This document shows positions 55,920 through 64,000 of a DNA stretch of 64,000 nt, piece by piece. Source of the stretch: Kitasatospora indigofera (GTDB taxonomy: Bacteria; Actinomycetota; Actinomycetes; Streptomycetales; Streptomycetaceae); contig NZ_BNBO01000017.1 of assembly GCF_014655955.1 (NCBI RefSeq), positions 81,196-145,195 of the forward strand. Reading direction: 5' to 3'. Made by a program: the position numbers and the translations under genes. Numbering within the stretch: position 1 is the first letter of the stretch; each line of letters starts with the position of its first letter. The notes below the pieces were generated by a model. It did not search any database and was not told the origin of the DNA. It saw only the letters and a list, made by a program, of their open reading frames with translations.

Positions 55920-56612
55920 ATGAAGGTCGAGATTTACTCCGACATCGCCTGCCCGTGGTGCTACATCGGGAAGCGCCGCTTCGAGCAGGCCCTGGCCGGC
56001 TTCGAGGGCCGGGCCGGCGTCGAGGTGGTCTACCGGCCGTACCAGCTCGTCCCGGACGCGCCCGAGGCGGCGACCCCGCACCGGGCCTGGCTGGCCGAGC
56101 GCTACGGGCCGCAGTCGGTCGCGATGGACGCCCGGGTGACCGAACTGGGCCGGGCGGAGGGCATCACCTACGACTTCGACACCGCCCTGCACACCAACAC
56201 CTTCCTGGGGCACCGGCTGCTGCACCTCGCCCTGGCCGAGTACGGCGCCGAGGTCCAGGGCGCGCTCAAGGAGGGCCTGCTGAAGGCCCACTTCAGCGAC
56301 GGCGCGGACATCGGCGACCGGGCCCGGCTCACCGAGATCGCGGTGGCCGCCGGCCTCGACGGCGAGCGGGTGGCCGGCTACCTGGCCGGCGAGGAGGGCG
56401 TCGAGGAGGTCCGGGCCCAGCTCGCCGAGGCCCGGGAGCTCGGCATCAGCGCCGTGCCGACCTTCGTCTTCGAGGGCAAGTGGGCCGTCCAGGGCGGCCA
56501 GGAGGCCGAGACCTTCCGCAAGGTCCTGGAGCAGGTGGCGGCCGAGACCTCCGCCCTGGTCCAGGCGGCGCCCGACGCCGACTCCTGCGCGGACGGCGCC
56601 TGCGCGGTCTGA
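55920..56612 (+). CDS. DsbA-family thiol oxidoreductase (FrnE-like)
   Basis: The protein has 230 residues; AGGAG lies nine bases upstream of ATG 55920. Thioredoxin fold with active site CPWC in SDIACPWCYIGKRRFE, an inserted helical domain, and the cis-Pro loop GISAVPTFVFEGK. No signal peptide, so cytoplasmic and close to FrnE/2-hydroxychromene isomerase-like proteins. The C-terminus has two further Cys (DSCADGACAV) that may form a second redox pair. Probably a disulfide oxidoreductase or isomerase. Confidence 0.88.
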   Translation: MKVEIYSDIACPWCYIGKRRFEQALAGFEGRAGVEVVYRPYQLVPDAPEAATPHRAWLAERYGPQSVAMDARVTELGRAEGITYDFDTALHTNTFLGHRLLHLALAEYGAEVQGALKEGLLKAHFSDGADIGDRARLTEIAVAAGLDGERVAGYLAGEEGVEEVRAQLAEARELGISAVPTFVFEGKWAVQGGQEAETFRKVLEQVAAETSALVQAAPDADSCADGACAV

Positions 56613-56660
56613 CCGCCGCACCCGGGGGCCGGCCGGCGCGACACCCGCGCCGGCCGGCCC

Positions 56661-58901
56661 TCAGTCGCAGCTGAAGCGGGCCTGCGCCCAGTCCCCGACC
56701 ACGGTGCCCGCCCAGGGGCCGCGCAGCGGGGTGACCGTCAGCCGGACGGAGCCGAGCCCCGCCAGCGGGACGTGCACCGGCACCGGCGGGTCCCCGGCGC
56801 GCAGCTGCGGGGACGTCCACAGCGCCGTGCCGTCCTCGCCGAGCACGGAGAAGACCGCGCGGGCACCCGGCAGGGTGAGGTCGTCCAGGCCGGCCACCGC
56901 GTCGAAGGACCGGCAGGAGCGGTTCAGGTCCACCGTCGTGCCGCTCGGCGCGGGCACCGAGAGGCCGTGCCGGTAGCGCTTGTCCCCGATCCGCACGGCG
57001 TCCCGCTGCCAGACCCAGCCGCCGCCGCGCCGCAGGCTCGGCCCGGCGGGCGGCACCCGGTTGCCACCGGGGTTGTAGAACGGGAGGGCGTCCGCCCAGA
57101 AGTCGCGGGCCGGCGCCGGCGGGGTCGGCGGGGTGACCACCGGGGACGGCAGCGGTTCCGGCGAGGGCGGGGCGGGCGCCGGCTCCGGAGCCGGCGGGGC
57201 GGGCGGCGGCGTCACCGCGACCGGGGTGGGTGACGGCGGGGGCGGGGGCGCGGGGGTGCGTGAGGGCGCCGGGGTGCGGACCGGCGCGGGCTTCGGCGTG
57301 GGGGAGGGGCTCGGCGCGGGGGCCGGTTCGGGTTCCGGCTCGGCGGCCGGCTGCGGCGCCGGGCTCGGCGCGGGCGGGGCCGGCACCGGCGGCGGGACGA
57401 CGGCGGGGGAGGAGACCGGCGCGGCGGCCGCCGCCGGGGGCGCCACCGGGTCGGGTGCGCCGGTCAGCGCGTACGCGGCGACGGCGGCGGCCAGCGCCGC
57501 GACCGTGGCGGCGATCCCGGCCTTGGCCGCCAGGCCCAGGCCCGGGGCCACCACGCCACCGCCGGCGGTGCCGCCCGCGCCACCACCTGCTGCTGCGCCG
57601 CCGGTTGCCGCGCCGCCACCGGCCGCCGCGCCGGTCGTGGTGCCGCCGCCCGCCGCGACGGCGGCGGTGCCCACCGCGGCGCCGCCGGCCACCGCCCCGG
57701 CGCCCGCGGCGGCCGCGGCCGCGCCGAACCCGCCCACGCCGACCCAGACCAGCACGCCGCCGGGCAGCAGCGCCCGCAGGCCGTGGTTGATCTCGGAGAG
57801 CTCCAGGTAGGCCGCCGTGCAGCGGTCGCACTCCTTGAGGTGCCGGCCGACCTCCGCCGAGGCCCGCTTGCGCAGCGAACCGCGGGCGTACGCGCCGAGC
57901 CGGTTCGCGTACGCCTCGCACCCCTGCGCCTGGCTGCCGGAGACGTGGGCCTGCAGGAACGCGGCGGCGAGCCGGTCCCGGGCCCGGTGCGCCTGCACGG
58001 CGGTGGCGTTGGCGGTCTTGCCGAGCATCACCGCCACGGTCTTCGGCGACTCCCGTTCGACCTCGGTGTGCCAGAGCACCACCCGGTCGTCCTCGGGCAG
58101 TTCCACGAAGGCCTGCATCACCATCCGCCGGTCGGCCAGCGCCATCGCCCAGGCGTCCGCGCCGGGGTCGGCCAGGTCCAGGTCCTGGCCGGCCGCCGTG
58201 GACCGCGCGAAGGTGGTGAAGTCGTCGACCAGTTGCTCGCGCCGCTCGGTCCGGCCCCAGGCGGCCGCGACGTTGCGCACAGCCGTCAGCAGGTACGCGC
58301 GGACGGCGAACTCCGGCCCCTTGCCCGCCCGCAGCGCCTGGAGGGTCCGGGCGAAGACCTCGCCCGCGAGGTCCTCGGCGGTGAAGCTGTCCCGGCAGCA
58401 GGTCCGCGCGTAGCGACGGACCGACTCGGCGTGCCGGCGGTAGATCTCCTCGTACGCACCGTCGTCGCCGGCCCGCACGAGTGCGGTCAACTCGGCGTCG
58501 GAGGGCGGCCGCTCACCGTCCACCGGGTCGGCCGGGGCGGGCACGGTGGGCCGGCCCGTCCGGGCCGGGGCCTCCTCGGTGACGAAGGCGGCCGGGCTGA
58601 CGCTGCCCTGGCCGGCGCCGGCCTGCCCGGGCACCCGGCCCAGCGCGGCGGGCGGTCCGGCCAGCGACTCACGGCGCGGGGCGCCGGCCTGATCGGGTAC
58701 CTGGGCGGGCAGTTGGACCGGTCCGTGGCCGGCGCCGGGCCCGGGCGGCCGGCCGCCCGAGGCGGGCGCGGCGTCCGAGCCGGGCAACTGCTCCGGCGAC
58801 CGTTCGGCCCCGGCGGCCGGGCCGTCCGCCGGGCCCCCGGGCCCGCCGGAGCGGCCGAAGTCCAGGCCGTAGCTGAAGTCGTTCTGTTCCTCGGCGCTCA
58901 C
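56661..58901 (-). CDS. membrane-tethered ECF sigma factor with zinc finger, TM and NPCBM domain
   Basis: The protein has 746 residues; GTG start. A disordered Gly/Pro N-terminus (about 130) is followed by sigma region 2 (AYEEIYRRHAESVRRYARTC, DLAGEVFARTLQAL), sigma region 4 (LPEDDRVVLWHTEVERESPKTVAVMLG), then a ZAS-like zinc finger (AEVGRHLKECDRCTAAY). A Gly/Ala-rich stretch contains a transmembrane helix (AGIAATVAALAAAVAAYALTG), then a long Pro/Ser/Thr-Pro spacer that would cross the wall, and a C-terminal NPCBM carbohydrate-binding domain (FYNPGGNR ... RIGDKRYRHGLSV ... FDAVAGLDD). So sigma factor, anti-sigma-like zinc finger and external sugar sensor are in one chain. Activation probably needs proteolytic release. 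Confidence 0.85.
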   Translation of the reverse strand: MSAEEQNDFSYGLDFGRSGGPGGPADGPAAGAERSPEQLPGSDAAPASGGRPPGPGAGHGPVQLPAQVPDQAGAPRRESLAGPPAALGRVPGQAGAGQGSVSPAAFVTEEAPARTGRPTVPAPADPVDGERPPSDAELTALVRAGDDGAYEEIYRRHAESVRRYARTCCRDSFTAEDLAGEVFARTLQALRAGKGPEFAVRAYLLTAVRNVAAAWGRTERREQLVDDFTTFARSTAAGQDLDLADPGADAWAMALADRRMVMQAFVELPEDDRVVLWHTEVERESPKTVAVMLGKTANATAVQAHRARDRLAAAFLQAHVSGSQAQGCEAYANRLGAYARGSLRKRASAEVGRHLKECDRCTAAYLELSEINHGLRALLPGGVLVWVGVGGFGAAAAAAGAGAVAGGAAVGTAAVAAGGGTTTGAAAGGGAATGGAAAGGGAGGTAGGGVVAPGLGLAAKAGIAATVAALAAAVAAYALTGAPDPVAPPAAAAAPVSSPAVVPPPVPAPPAPSPAPQPAAEPEPEPAPAPSPSPTPKPAPVRTPAPSRTPAPPPPPSPTPVAVTPPPAPPAPEPAPAPPSPEPLPSPVVTPPTPPAPARDFWADALPFYNPGGNRVPPAGPSLRRGGGWVWQRDAVRIGDKRYRHGLSVPAPSGTTVDLNRSCRSFDAVAGLDDLTLPGARAVFSVLGEDGTALWTSPQLRAGDPPVPVHVPLAGLGSVRLTVTPLRGPWAGTVVGDWAQARFSCD

Positions 58902-59210
58902 AGCGGCCCCCGGATTGCATGACGGCCCCCGGACCGTGACTGGGCATCCCGGGGAGCGGGGGCGCTCGGCACCCGTCCACCCGGCGCCGACGGCGCGCGA
59001 ACGGCGCGCATCGGGACATTGGCTCCAACCACGGCCAAAGGATGGCATAGCGCGGAGAACTGCGGTAGCCGGGCCGCCCCGGACCCACTCTTCCGAGCGG
59101 ACGTCAGGAACGCACCCGGCCCGGCCGGTCCGCCGCGACGGGCCGCCCGCGGGCGGCCCTCCCACCGGCAACTCCCGTCCACGGCAGGGAAAAGCGCCGG
59201 ACCGGCCGGG
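58902..59210. other. non-coding gap
   Basis: The 309 bases between the sigma gene and the TetR gene hold no gene. A perfect palindrome GGCCGCCCGCGGGCGGCC (59141-59158) may terminate the TetR transcript. The sigma promoter must lie nearer 58902. Confidence 0.45.
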
Positions 59211-60248
59211 TCAGCGCGCGCGCAGCCCGTCCAGCAGCAGCTCCAGCAGCCGGGCGGCCGGGCCGTAGTGGGGTTGACCCTCGGTCGTCCGGCCCTCCGT
59301 CGTCCGGCCTTCCGCAGCCCAGCCCCCGACGCCGCCGTCCTCGGCCGAGCGGCCGTCCGCCTGCTGCGCGGCGCCGCGGCCGGTACGCACCGGAACCGAC
59401 GCGGTCAGCACCAGCACCACGTCGGAGACCGTGACACCCGGCCGCAGCTCGCCGGCCGCACCCGCGCGCGCCACCAGCGCGGCGAGCAGCTGGAGCAGCA
59501 GCCGGGGGTCGGCGTCGGGCACGCCCGGCGCGGTGCCGGACATCAGCTGGTACTGGTCGCCGCCCCTCGGCCGGCCGGGCCAGGGCTCGCTGCCGCGCTG
59601 GCCCGGCACCCGGCCGAGCTCCTCCGCGTACCGGAAGGCCTCCGGCGGCAGCAGCCGGCCCGCGCCGGTGCCCACCGCCCGCGCCAGGTACTCGGCCAGC
59701 GACTCCCACGGGCCGGCGCCGCTGTAGAGCGACTCCCGGGCCTGCGCGGTCAGCCAGGCGACCTCCTCGGAGGCGATCCGCTGGACCAGCACCTCCTTGC
59801 TGGGGAAGCGCCGGTAGACGGTGCCGACGCCGACCCCCGCCCGGCGTGCAACCTCCTCCATCGGGGCGTCGTAGCCGAACTCGCCGAACACCTCGCGGGC
59901 CGCCCGCAGCACGCTCTCCAGGTTCCGCCGGGCGTCCACCCGCAGCCGGGTGCCGCCCGGGCGGGTCCCGCGTCCCTCGCCGCCGCCTTCGGGCGTCCGG
60001 CCCGCGCCGGACGGGACCCCGGCGGCCACCTCGCCGCCGGCCGGTCCGCGCGGTCCGTCCGGCCCGGAGGCCTCCGGGCGCGACCCGGCCGGCCACGCCG
60101 TCTCCTGGCCGGCCGCCCGGTACGCCACGCCCGCGTACCCGGCCTCGTGCGACAGCGGCCGGTCGGCGGCGCCGCGCTGTTCCGGCACCGCGCCCTGGCC
60201 CGGGTAGGGCGTGCCCGCCCGGCCCGTCAGTCGATCCTGCTCCATCAT
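59211..60248 (-). CDS. TetR-family regulator with long disordered N-terminus
   Basis: The protein has 345 residues from ATG 60248, with GGGGGAGAG eight bases upstream. About 110 low-complexity residues come before the HTH (LRAAREVFGEFGYDAPMEEVARRAGVGVGTVYRRFPSKE). The ligand domain follows, then a repeated TTEGR stretch near the C-terminus. Such a long extension is unusual for TetR proteins (about 190-230 residues). Divergent from the NDH-2 gene; a GGCCAT-g-ATGGCC dyad lies between them. Confidence 0.85.
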   Translation of the reverse strand: MMEQDRLTGRAGTPYPGQGAVPEQRGAADRPLSHEAGYAGVAYRAAGQETAWPAGSRPEASGPDGPRGPAGGEVAAGVPSGAGRTPEGGGEGRGTRPGGTRLRVDARRNLESVLRAAREVFGEFGYDAPMEEVARRAGVGVGTVYRRFPSKEVLVQRIASEEVAWLTAQARESLYSGAGPWESLAEYLARAVGTGAGRLLPPEAFRYAEELGRVPGQRGSEPWPGRPRGGDQYQLMSGTAPGVPDADPRLLLQLLAALVARAGAAGELRPGVTVSDVVLVLTASVPVRTGRGAAQQADGRSAEDGGVGGWAAEGRTTEGRTTEGQPHYGPAARLLELLLDGLRAR

Positions 60249-60646
60249 CCCAACTCTCCCCCGCAGGCACCCGATCCCGGGCACCTGTCCTCACCCGTCA
60301 CCGCACCCCCCGGTGCGCCCGGCCCCGGCCGCCGACCACGGCGGGTGGGACCGGATCGTGCGTCTGCGTCCTGTCCGCGGATACCGTCCGGGACTACCTT
60401 CCCCGGATCGTCCGCCGGCAGTCGGGTCCCCCGCCGGCGGTTGAAGTGGCCATGATGGCCGCTCCACGGTACGTCGCGCCCGGAGATTCCGGACGGAGCC
60501 TGCTCCGACACACAATCCGACCATAGTTCACGGAAGTTCGGGGCCGAAAGTGCACCGAACCCCGCCACTCCCGCACTTCCGGCCCGCTCCCGCCACATCC
60601 GCATCAGCGGATCCGGCACGGACTGTGGACAAGAGGGCCCCCGGCA
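60249..60646. other. divergent promoter region with dyad
   Basis: 398 bases without a gene. GGCCAT-g-ATGGCC (60448-60460) is a possible TetR operator. The last 150 bases are AT-richer and probably hold the NDH-2 promoter. I find no Rex-type site. Confidence 0.45.
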
Positions 60647-62059
60647 GTGCGTCATGGAGGCGTGAAGCAGGTCACATCGGCAGGGGAAGCGCCCCTCAGG
60701 GTTCTGGTCGTCGGCGGCGGCTGCGCCGGCATGTCCGCCGCACTGCGTCTCCAGCGCGGCCTCAGAGACCGGCTCCGGCGCGACGAGGCCCGGATCACCG
60801 TGGTCGAACCGCAGCCCTATCTGACCTACCACCCGCTGCTCGCGGAGGTCGCCGCCGGCTCGATCGACCCCCGGCACGTCGTGGTGCCGTTGCGCCGGGT
60901 GCTGCCCGACTGCCGCGTGCTCACCGCCCGGATCACCCGGATCGACCACGCCACCCGCCGGGCCTGGGCCGACCCCGCCCAGCACGGCGACCCGGCCGCG
61001 CCCGTCGAACTCGCGTACGACGTCCTGGTGGTGGCCCCCGGCTCGGTCTCCCGCACCGCCCCCGTGCCGGGCCTGGCCGAGCACGGCCTCGGCTTCTCCA
61101 CCGTGGGCGAGGCGGTCGCCCTGCGCAACCACGTCCTCGAACAGCTGGACCTCGCCTCCTCCACCCGCGACCCGGCCCTGCGCCAGGCCGCCCTCACCTT
61201 CGTCTTCGTCGGCGCCGGCTACGCCGGGGTCGGCGCACTGGCCGAGCTGGAGGACATGGCCAGGTACGCCGTCCGGAGCTACCACAACGTCGCCCAGGAG
61301 GACCTGCGCTGGGTACTGGTCGAAGCCACCGACCGGATCCTCGCCGAGGCCGGCTCGCACGGCAGCGGCGCCGAACTCGCCACCCACACCCTGGCCCAGC
61401 TGCGCGACCGCAGCGTCGACGTCCGGCTCGGCACCACCCTGGAGTCCGCCACCGGCGGCCTGATGCTGCTCTCGGACGGCAGCCGGTTCGCCGCCCGCAC
61501 CCTGGTCTGGACGGCCGGGGTCCGGCCCGCGCCGCTGCTGCGCGCCACCGACCTGCCGCTGGACGCCGAGGGCCGGGTCCGCTGCCTGCCCACCCTCCAG
61601 GTGCTCGGGCGGGACGGCCTCCCGCTGCCCGGCGTCTGGGCGGCCGGCGACTGCGCGGCCGTTCCCGACCCGTACGCGGCCGGCGAGCCCTGCGCCCCGA
61701 ACGCCCAGCACGCCTTCGCCCAGGCCCAGCTGCTGGCCGACAACGTCCTCGCCTCGCTCGCTTCGGCGGACCAGCGCGAGTACCGGCCGGACCTCGCGGG
61801 CTGCTCGACCTCGCTGGGGATCGGCCGGGGTGTCGCACAGACCCGGCGCGGCCGCCTGACCGGCCGCCGGGCCTGGCTGCTGCACCGGGTCCGCCAGCTG
61901 CGCCGGCTGCCGAGCGCGGACCGCCGGGTGCGGGTGCTGATCGACTGGATGCTGGCCGGAGTGTTCAGCCGGGAGGTCGTCTCGCTCGGGACGGTCGAGC
62001 ACCCCAGGTCGGAATTCGAGGCGGGTTTTGTGGAGGGGGGTCCGGCCGGGCGTGGCTGA
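60647..62059 (+). CDS. ndh: type II NADH dehydrogenase (NDH-2)
   Basis: The protein has 470 residues; GTG 60647 is preceded by GAGGG (nine bases). A GTG at 60662 is possible but its GGAGG is too close. Two Rossmann folds: VLVVGGGCAGMSAAL (FAD) and VFVGAGYAGVGALAELEDMA (NADH). Quinone-oxidoreductase features are LVWTAGVRPAPLL and VWAAGDCAAVPDP, and a C-terminal amphipathic stretch (LIDWMLAGVFSREVVSL) should attach it to the membrane. It passes NADH electrons to the quinone pool without pumping protons. Divergent from a TetR regulator that may control it. Confidence 0.9.
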   Translation: MRHGGVKQVTSAGEAPLRVLVVGGGCAGMSAALRLQRGLRDRLRRDEARITVVEPQPYLTYHPLLAEVAAGSIDPRHVVVPLRRVLPDCRVLTARITRIDHATRRAWADPAQHGDPAAPVELAYDVLVVAPGSVSRTAPVPGLAEHGLGFSTVGEAVALRNHVLEQLDLASSTRDPALRQAALTFVFVGAGYAGVGALAELEDMARYAVRSYHNVAQEDLRWVLVEATDRILAEAGSHGSGAELATHTLAQLRDRSVDVRLGTTLESATGGLMLLSDGSRFAARTLVWTAGVRPAPLLRATDLPLDAEGRVRCLPTLQVLGRDGLPLPGVWAAGDCAAVPDPYAAGEPCAPNAQHAFAQAQLLADNVLASLASADQREYRPDLAGCSTSLGIGRGVAQTRRGRLTGRRAWLLHRVRQLRRLPSADRRVRVLIDWMLAGVFSREVVSLGTVEHPRSEFEAGFVEGGPAGRG

Positions 62060-62190
62060 GAGGACGATGCGACTTCCGGAATGGGCCCCGCGCCTGACAG
62101 GATCGGCCCGACCGAAGTCATTACCCCGCGTGCCAGTACGCACACAAAAAGTGATGATATGCCTGGAAAACCCGAGGAAGCGGCCGTCGT

Positions 62191-63597
62191 TTGAACCTCA
62201 TGCGCTGGAGCGCCCGGCTCACCGGAGCCCCTAGACGTGCCGTGCCCCCGCCCGGCTCCGCCGCGGGGCCCACCGCCGTGACCTCGACCGGACCCTCCAG
62301 CGCGCCCGGGGCCGCCGGCCGCGGCACCGTCGCCACCCTGAAGCCGACCCCGCCCGCCGGACCGGCCCCCGACACCGCCGAGCCCCGCAGCGTCCCCGGC
62401 CCGCGCGACCCGCTCGCCGCCGGCGGACCGCTCGACCTGCGGGACGTCCACGAGCTCTACGACCTGCGCGAGGTGCTGGACCGCCTCCCCGCCCCGGTCG
62501 CCGTCACCCACGGCCCGCGCCACCAGCTCGGCTACGCCAACCGTGCCTACCAGGAGCTCTTCGGCGAGCGCCCGGTCGGCCTGCCCGCCGCCGACGCCCT
62601 CCCCGAACTCACCGCCATGGGCGTCATGCCCCTGATGGACCAGGTCATCCGCAGCGGGCGGGACCGCAGCGTCAAGGCCCGCCGCATCCACGGCCCCGGG
62701 GGAAACCGCTACTACAACGTCTCCTGCGTCCCGCTCGGCGACGGCCGGTCCACCGCCGAGCGCGACGCCGCACCCACCGGCGTCCTGGTCTTCGCCGCCG
62801 AGGTCACCGACCAGGTCCTGGCCGCCACCCGGCTCCGCGAGGCCGAGCGCCGCCAGCGCGAGGCCGCCGTGACCCTGCAGCGGAGCCTGCTGCCGCAGAA
62901 GCTCGAACAGCCCGCCGGACTCCGGGTCGCCGCCACCTACCAGCCCGGCGGCGCCGAGGCCGCCGTCGGCGGCGACTGGTACGACGTCATCGGCATCGAG
63001 GGCGGCCGGACCGCCCTGGTCATCGGCGACGTCATGGGCCGCGGCCTGCGCGCCGCGGCGGTGATGGGCCAGCTGCGCACCGCCGTCCGCGCCTACGCCC
63101 GGCTGGACCTGCCCCCGCACGAGGTGATGTGCCTGCTCGACGGCCTGGCCATGGAGATCGACGCCAACCAGATCGCCACCTGCACCTACGCCGTCTGGGA
63201 CCCGCAGCCGAGCAGCCTCACCTACGCCTCGGCCGGCCACCTCCCGATCATGCTGCGCTGCCCGGACGGCACCGTCCTGCGCAGTGAGGAGCAGAACGGC
63301 CCGCCGCTCGGCACCGGCGGCGGGCTGCACCTCTCCCACACCCTGCGGCTGCTGCCCGGCACCACCGGCGTCCTCTACACGGACGGCCTGGTGGAGCGGC
63401 GGGACGAGGACATCGACCAGGGCCTCGACCTGCTGGCCCGCACCCTCGGCGGCCCGGTCGGCACCCCCGACGTGGTCTGCGCCCGCCTCCTCCGGGCGAT
63501 GGGCGTCACCGCCGAGCACGACGACGACGTCGCGGTGCTCACCTTTCAGCTGCCGGCCGCCCAGACCCCCCTTGACTCTCCCCCCGGAGAGGTCTAG
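62191..63597 (+). CDS. SpoIIE-type PP2C phosphatase with PAS domain
   Basis: The protein has 468 residues from TTG 62191 (GAGGAAG about ten bases upstream); ATG 62200 is the alternative. A Pro/Ala-rich N-terminus (about 80) is followed by PAS (LDRLPAPVAVTHGPRHQLGYANRAYQELFGE, to about residue 205), a helical signalling linker, and a SpoIIE phosphatase (about 225-465; VGGDWYD, GDVMGRGLRAA, YTDGLVERRDED, DDDVAVLTF). It probably controls an anti-anti-sigma factor. An rRNA-type promoter begins inside its last codons. Confidence 0.88.
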   Translation: MNLMRWSARLTGAPRRAVPPPGSAAGPTAVTSTGPSSAPGAAGRGTVATLKPTPPAGPAPDTAEPRSVPGPRDPLAAGGPLDLRDVHELYDLREVLDRLPAPVAVTHGPRHQLGYANRAYQELFGERPVGLPAADALPELTAMGVMPLMDQVIRSGRDRSVKARRIHGPGGNRYYNVSCVPLGDGRSTAERDAAPTGVLVFAAEVTDQVLAATRLREAERRQREAAVTLQRSLLPQKLEQPAGLRVAATYQPGGAEAAVGGDWYDVIGIEGGRTALVIGDVMGRGLRAAAVMGQLRTAVRAYARLDLPPHEVMCLLDGLAMEIDANQIATCTYAVWDPQPSSLTYASAGHLPIMLRCPDGTVLRSEEQNGPPLGTGGGLHLSHTLRLLPGTTGVLYTDGLVERRDEDIDQGLDLLARTLGGPVGTPDVVCARLLRAMGVTAEHDDDVAVLTFQLPAAQTPLDSPPGEV

Positions 63598-63600
63598 TGT
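63572..63600 (+). promoter_or_regulatory. strong consensus promoter, probably rrn P1
   Basis: TTGACT, 17 bases, TAGTGT: the best sigma-70/HrdB match in the window, overlapping the end of the phosphatase gene and reading into the rRNA-type leader. Confidence 0.7.
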
Positions 63601-64000
63601 TCTTCGAGCTGCCTGACAGGGAGAAACGGACGCGCGATCCGCACGGACGTTCCCGGGGTGGCCAATCCTCCGAAACACCACTTCAGCAACAGCCCTGGCC
63701 CGTGCCTTGTCACGGTCCGGTGCGAATTGCTGTGCCCGGAATTCGAAGGTGGGGCCGGATTCGCTTTTCGGAGCGGGGCTCGGCTAGAGTTTGAGCCGTC
63801 GGACGGACCGTCAGGTCGGGCCGGCGAAAGCCTCCTGAAGGCCGGGACGCACGAAAGACTCTGATAGAGTCTGGGAGTGCCGAAAGGCCGAAGGAAAGCA
63901 AGGCAGGGAAGCGAAACTCCGGAAAACGGAGCGGAAAACATCTGCTAAGCTGGAAACACGAAAGAACGAAGCGCCCGGAGAGTTCACGAGAGTGGCTCGA
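63601..64000 (+). promoter_or_regulatory. multi-promoter leader of a probable rRNA operon (cut by window end)
   Basis: No coding sequence. Further -10-like hexamers TAGAGT occur at 63785 and 63865, the latter inside a GACTCT-gat-AGAGTC dyad, and TAAGCT at about 63944. The purine-rich, AT-rich text with CCGAAAGGCCGAAGG, GGAAACACGAAAGAACGAAGCGCCCGGAG is like leaders of streptomycete 16S-23S-5S operons as I know them. The 16S gene would begin a few hundred bases beyond the window. Confidence 0.72.

Overview
The window is very GC-rich (about 74% by eye), its coding third positions are almost all G or C, and GTG/TTG starts are common. Gene content (two conservons, SpoIIE-type phosphatases, a c-di-AMP riboswitch, a TTA codon in a regulator) points to the chromosome of a streptomycete (Streptomyces or Kitasatospora). 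The order trmB / TPR regulator / asparagine-synthase-like / USP / DsbA / sigma-NPCBM / TetR / NDH-2 / SpoIIE phosphatase at 46-64 kb is as I remember the SCO4111-SCO4120 region of S. coelicolor. That is memory, not a search.

Layout. 0-9.2 kb: two large secreted multimodular GH87 (alpha-1,3-glucanase type) enzymes point towards each other and enclose a WYL regulator with a perfect operator and a divergent two-gene unit. 9.7-14.3 kb: conservon 1 (cvnA-B-C-D plus a CYP157-like P450). 14.8-24.8 kb: metabolic and regulatory genes: VOC protein, beta-phosphoglucomutase with GH65 phosphorylase, PoxB-type pyruvate dehydrogenase, XRE-cupin regulator with a small DUF6126-type membrane protein, MocR regulator divergent from an AhpD-like protein, PEP mutase/isocitrate lyase-like protein. 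25.1-30.3 kb: conservon 2 (cvnA-B-C-D, then a CYP157-like and a CYP154-like P450 whose reading frames overlap by 151 nt). 30.4-34 kb: two SpoIIE-type phosphatases, the first with a TTA (bldA) codon. 34.2-42.8 kb: TetR/hydrolase pair with an 11-1-11 operator, YiaA-like protein, c-di-AMP riboswitch plus M23 peptidase, GNAT, stand-alone sensor-domain protein, methyltransferase, tyrosine phosphatase, membrane protein. 42.8-43.1 kb: a structured leader RNA whose 5' end complements 15 nt of the 16S rRNA tail. 43-48 kb: lipoprotein, initiator tRNA, PrsW protease, TrmB, LhgO. 48.4-50.5 kb: a Ro60/TROVE gene preceded on the same strand by three tandem structured RNAs that I interpret as Y RNAs, one carrying a tRNA mimic. 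50.7-63.6 kb: TPR regulator, degenerate asparagine synthase, USP, DsbA/FrnE, a membrane-tethered sigma factor with its own zinc finger and extracellular NPCBM domain, TetR, NDH-2, third SpoIIE phosphatase. The window ends in what looks like the promoter and leader region of an rRNA operon.

Most notable is the Ro60 / three-Y-RNA locus. All three RNAs share one architecture: an outer stem, a conserved internal loop and a 9-nt inner stem with compensatory base changes. Their terminal heads differ: tRNA-like with T-arm, closed acceptor stem and D-arm; T-arm only; and plain hairpin. Second come the anti-16S leader with mutually exclusive stems and the single-polypeptide sigma / anti-sigma-like / TM / carbohydrate-binding protein.
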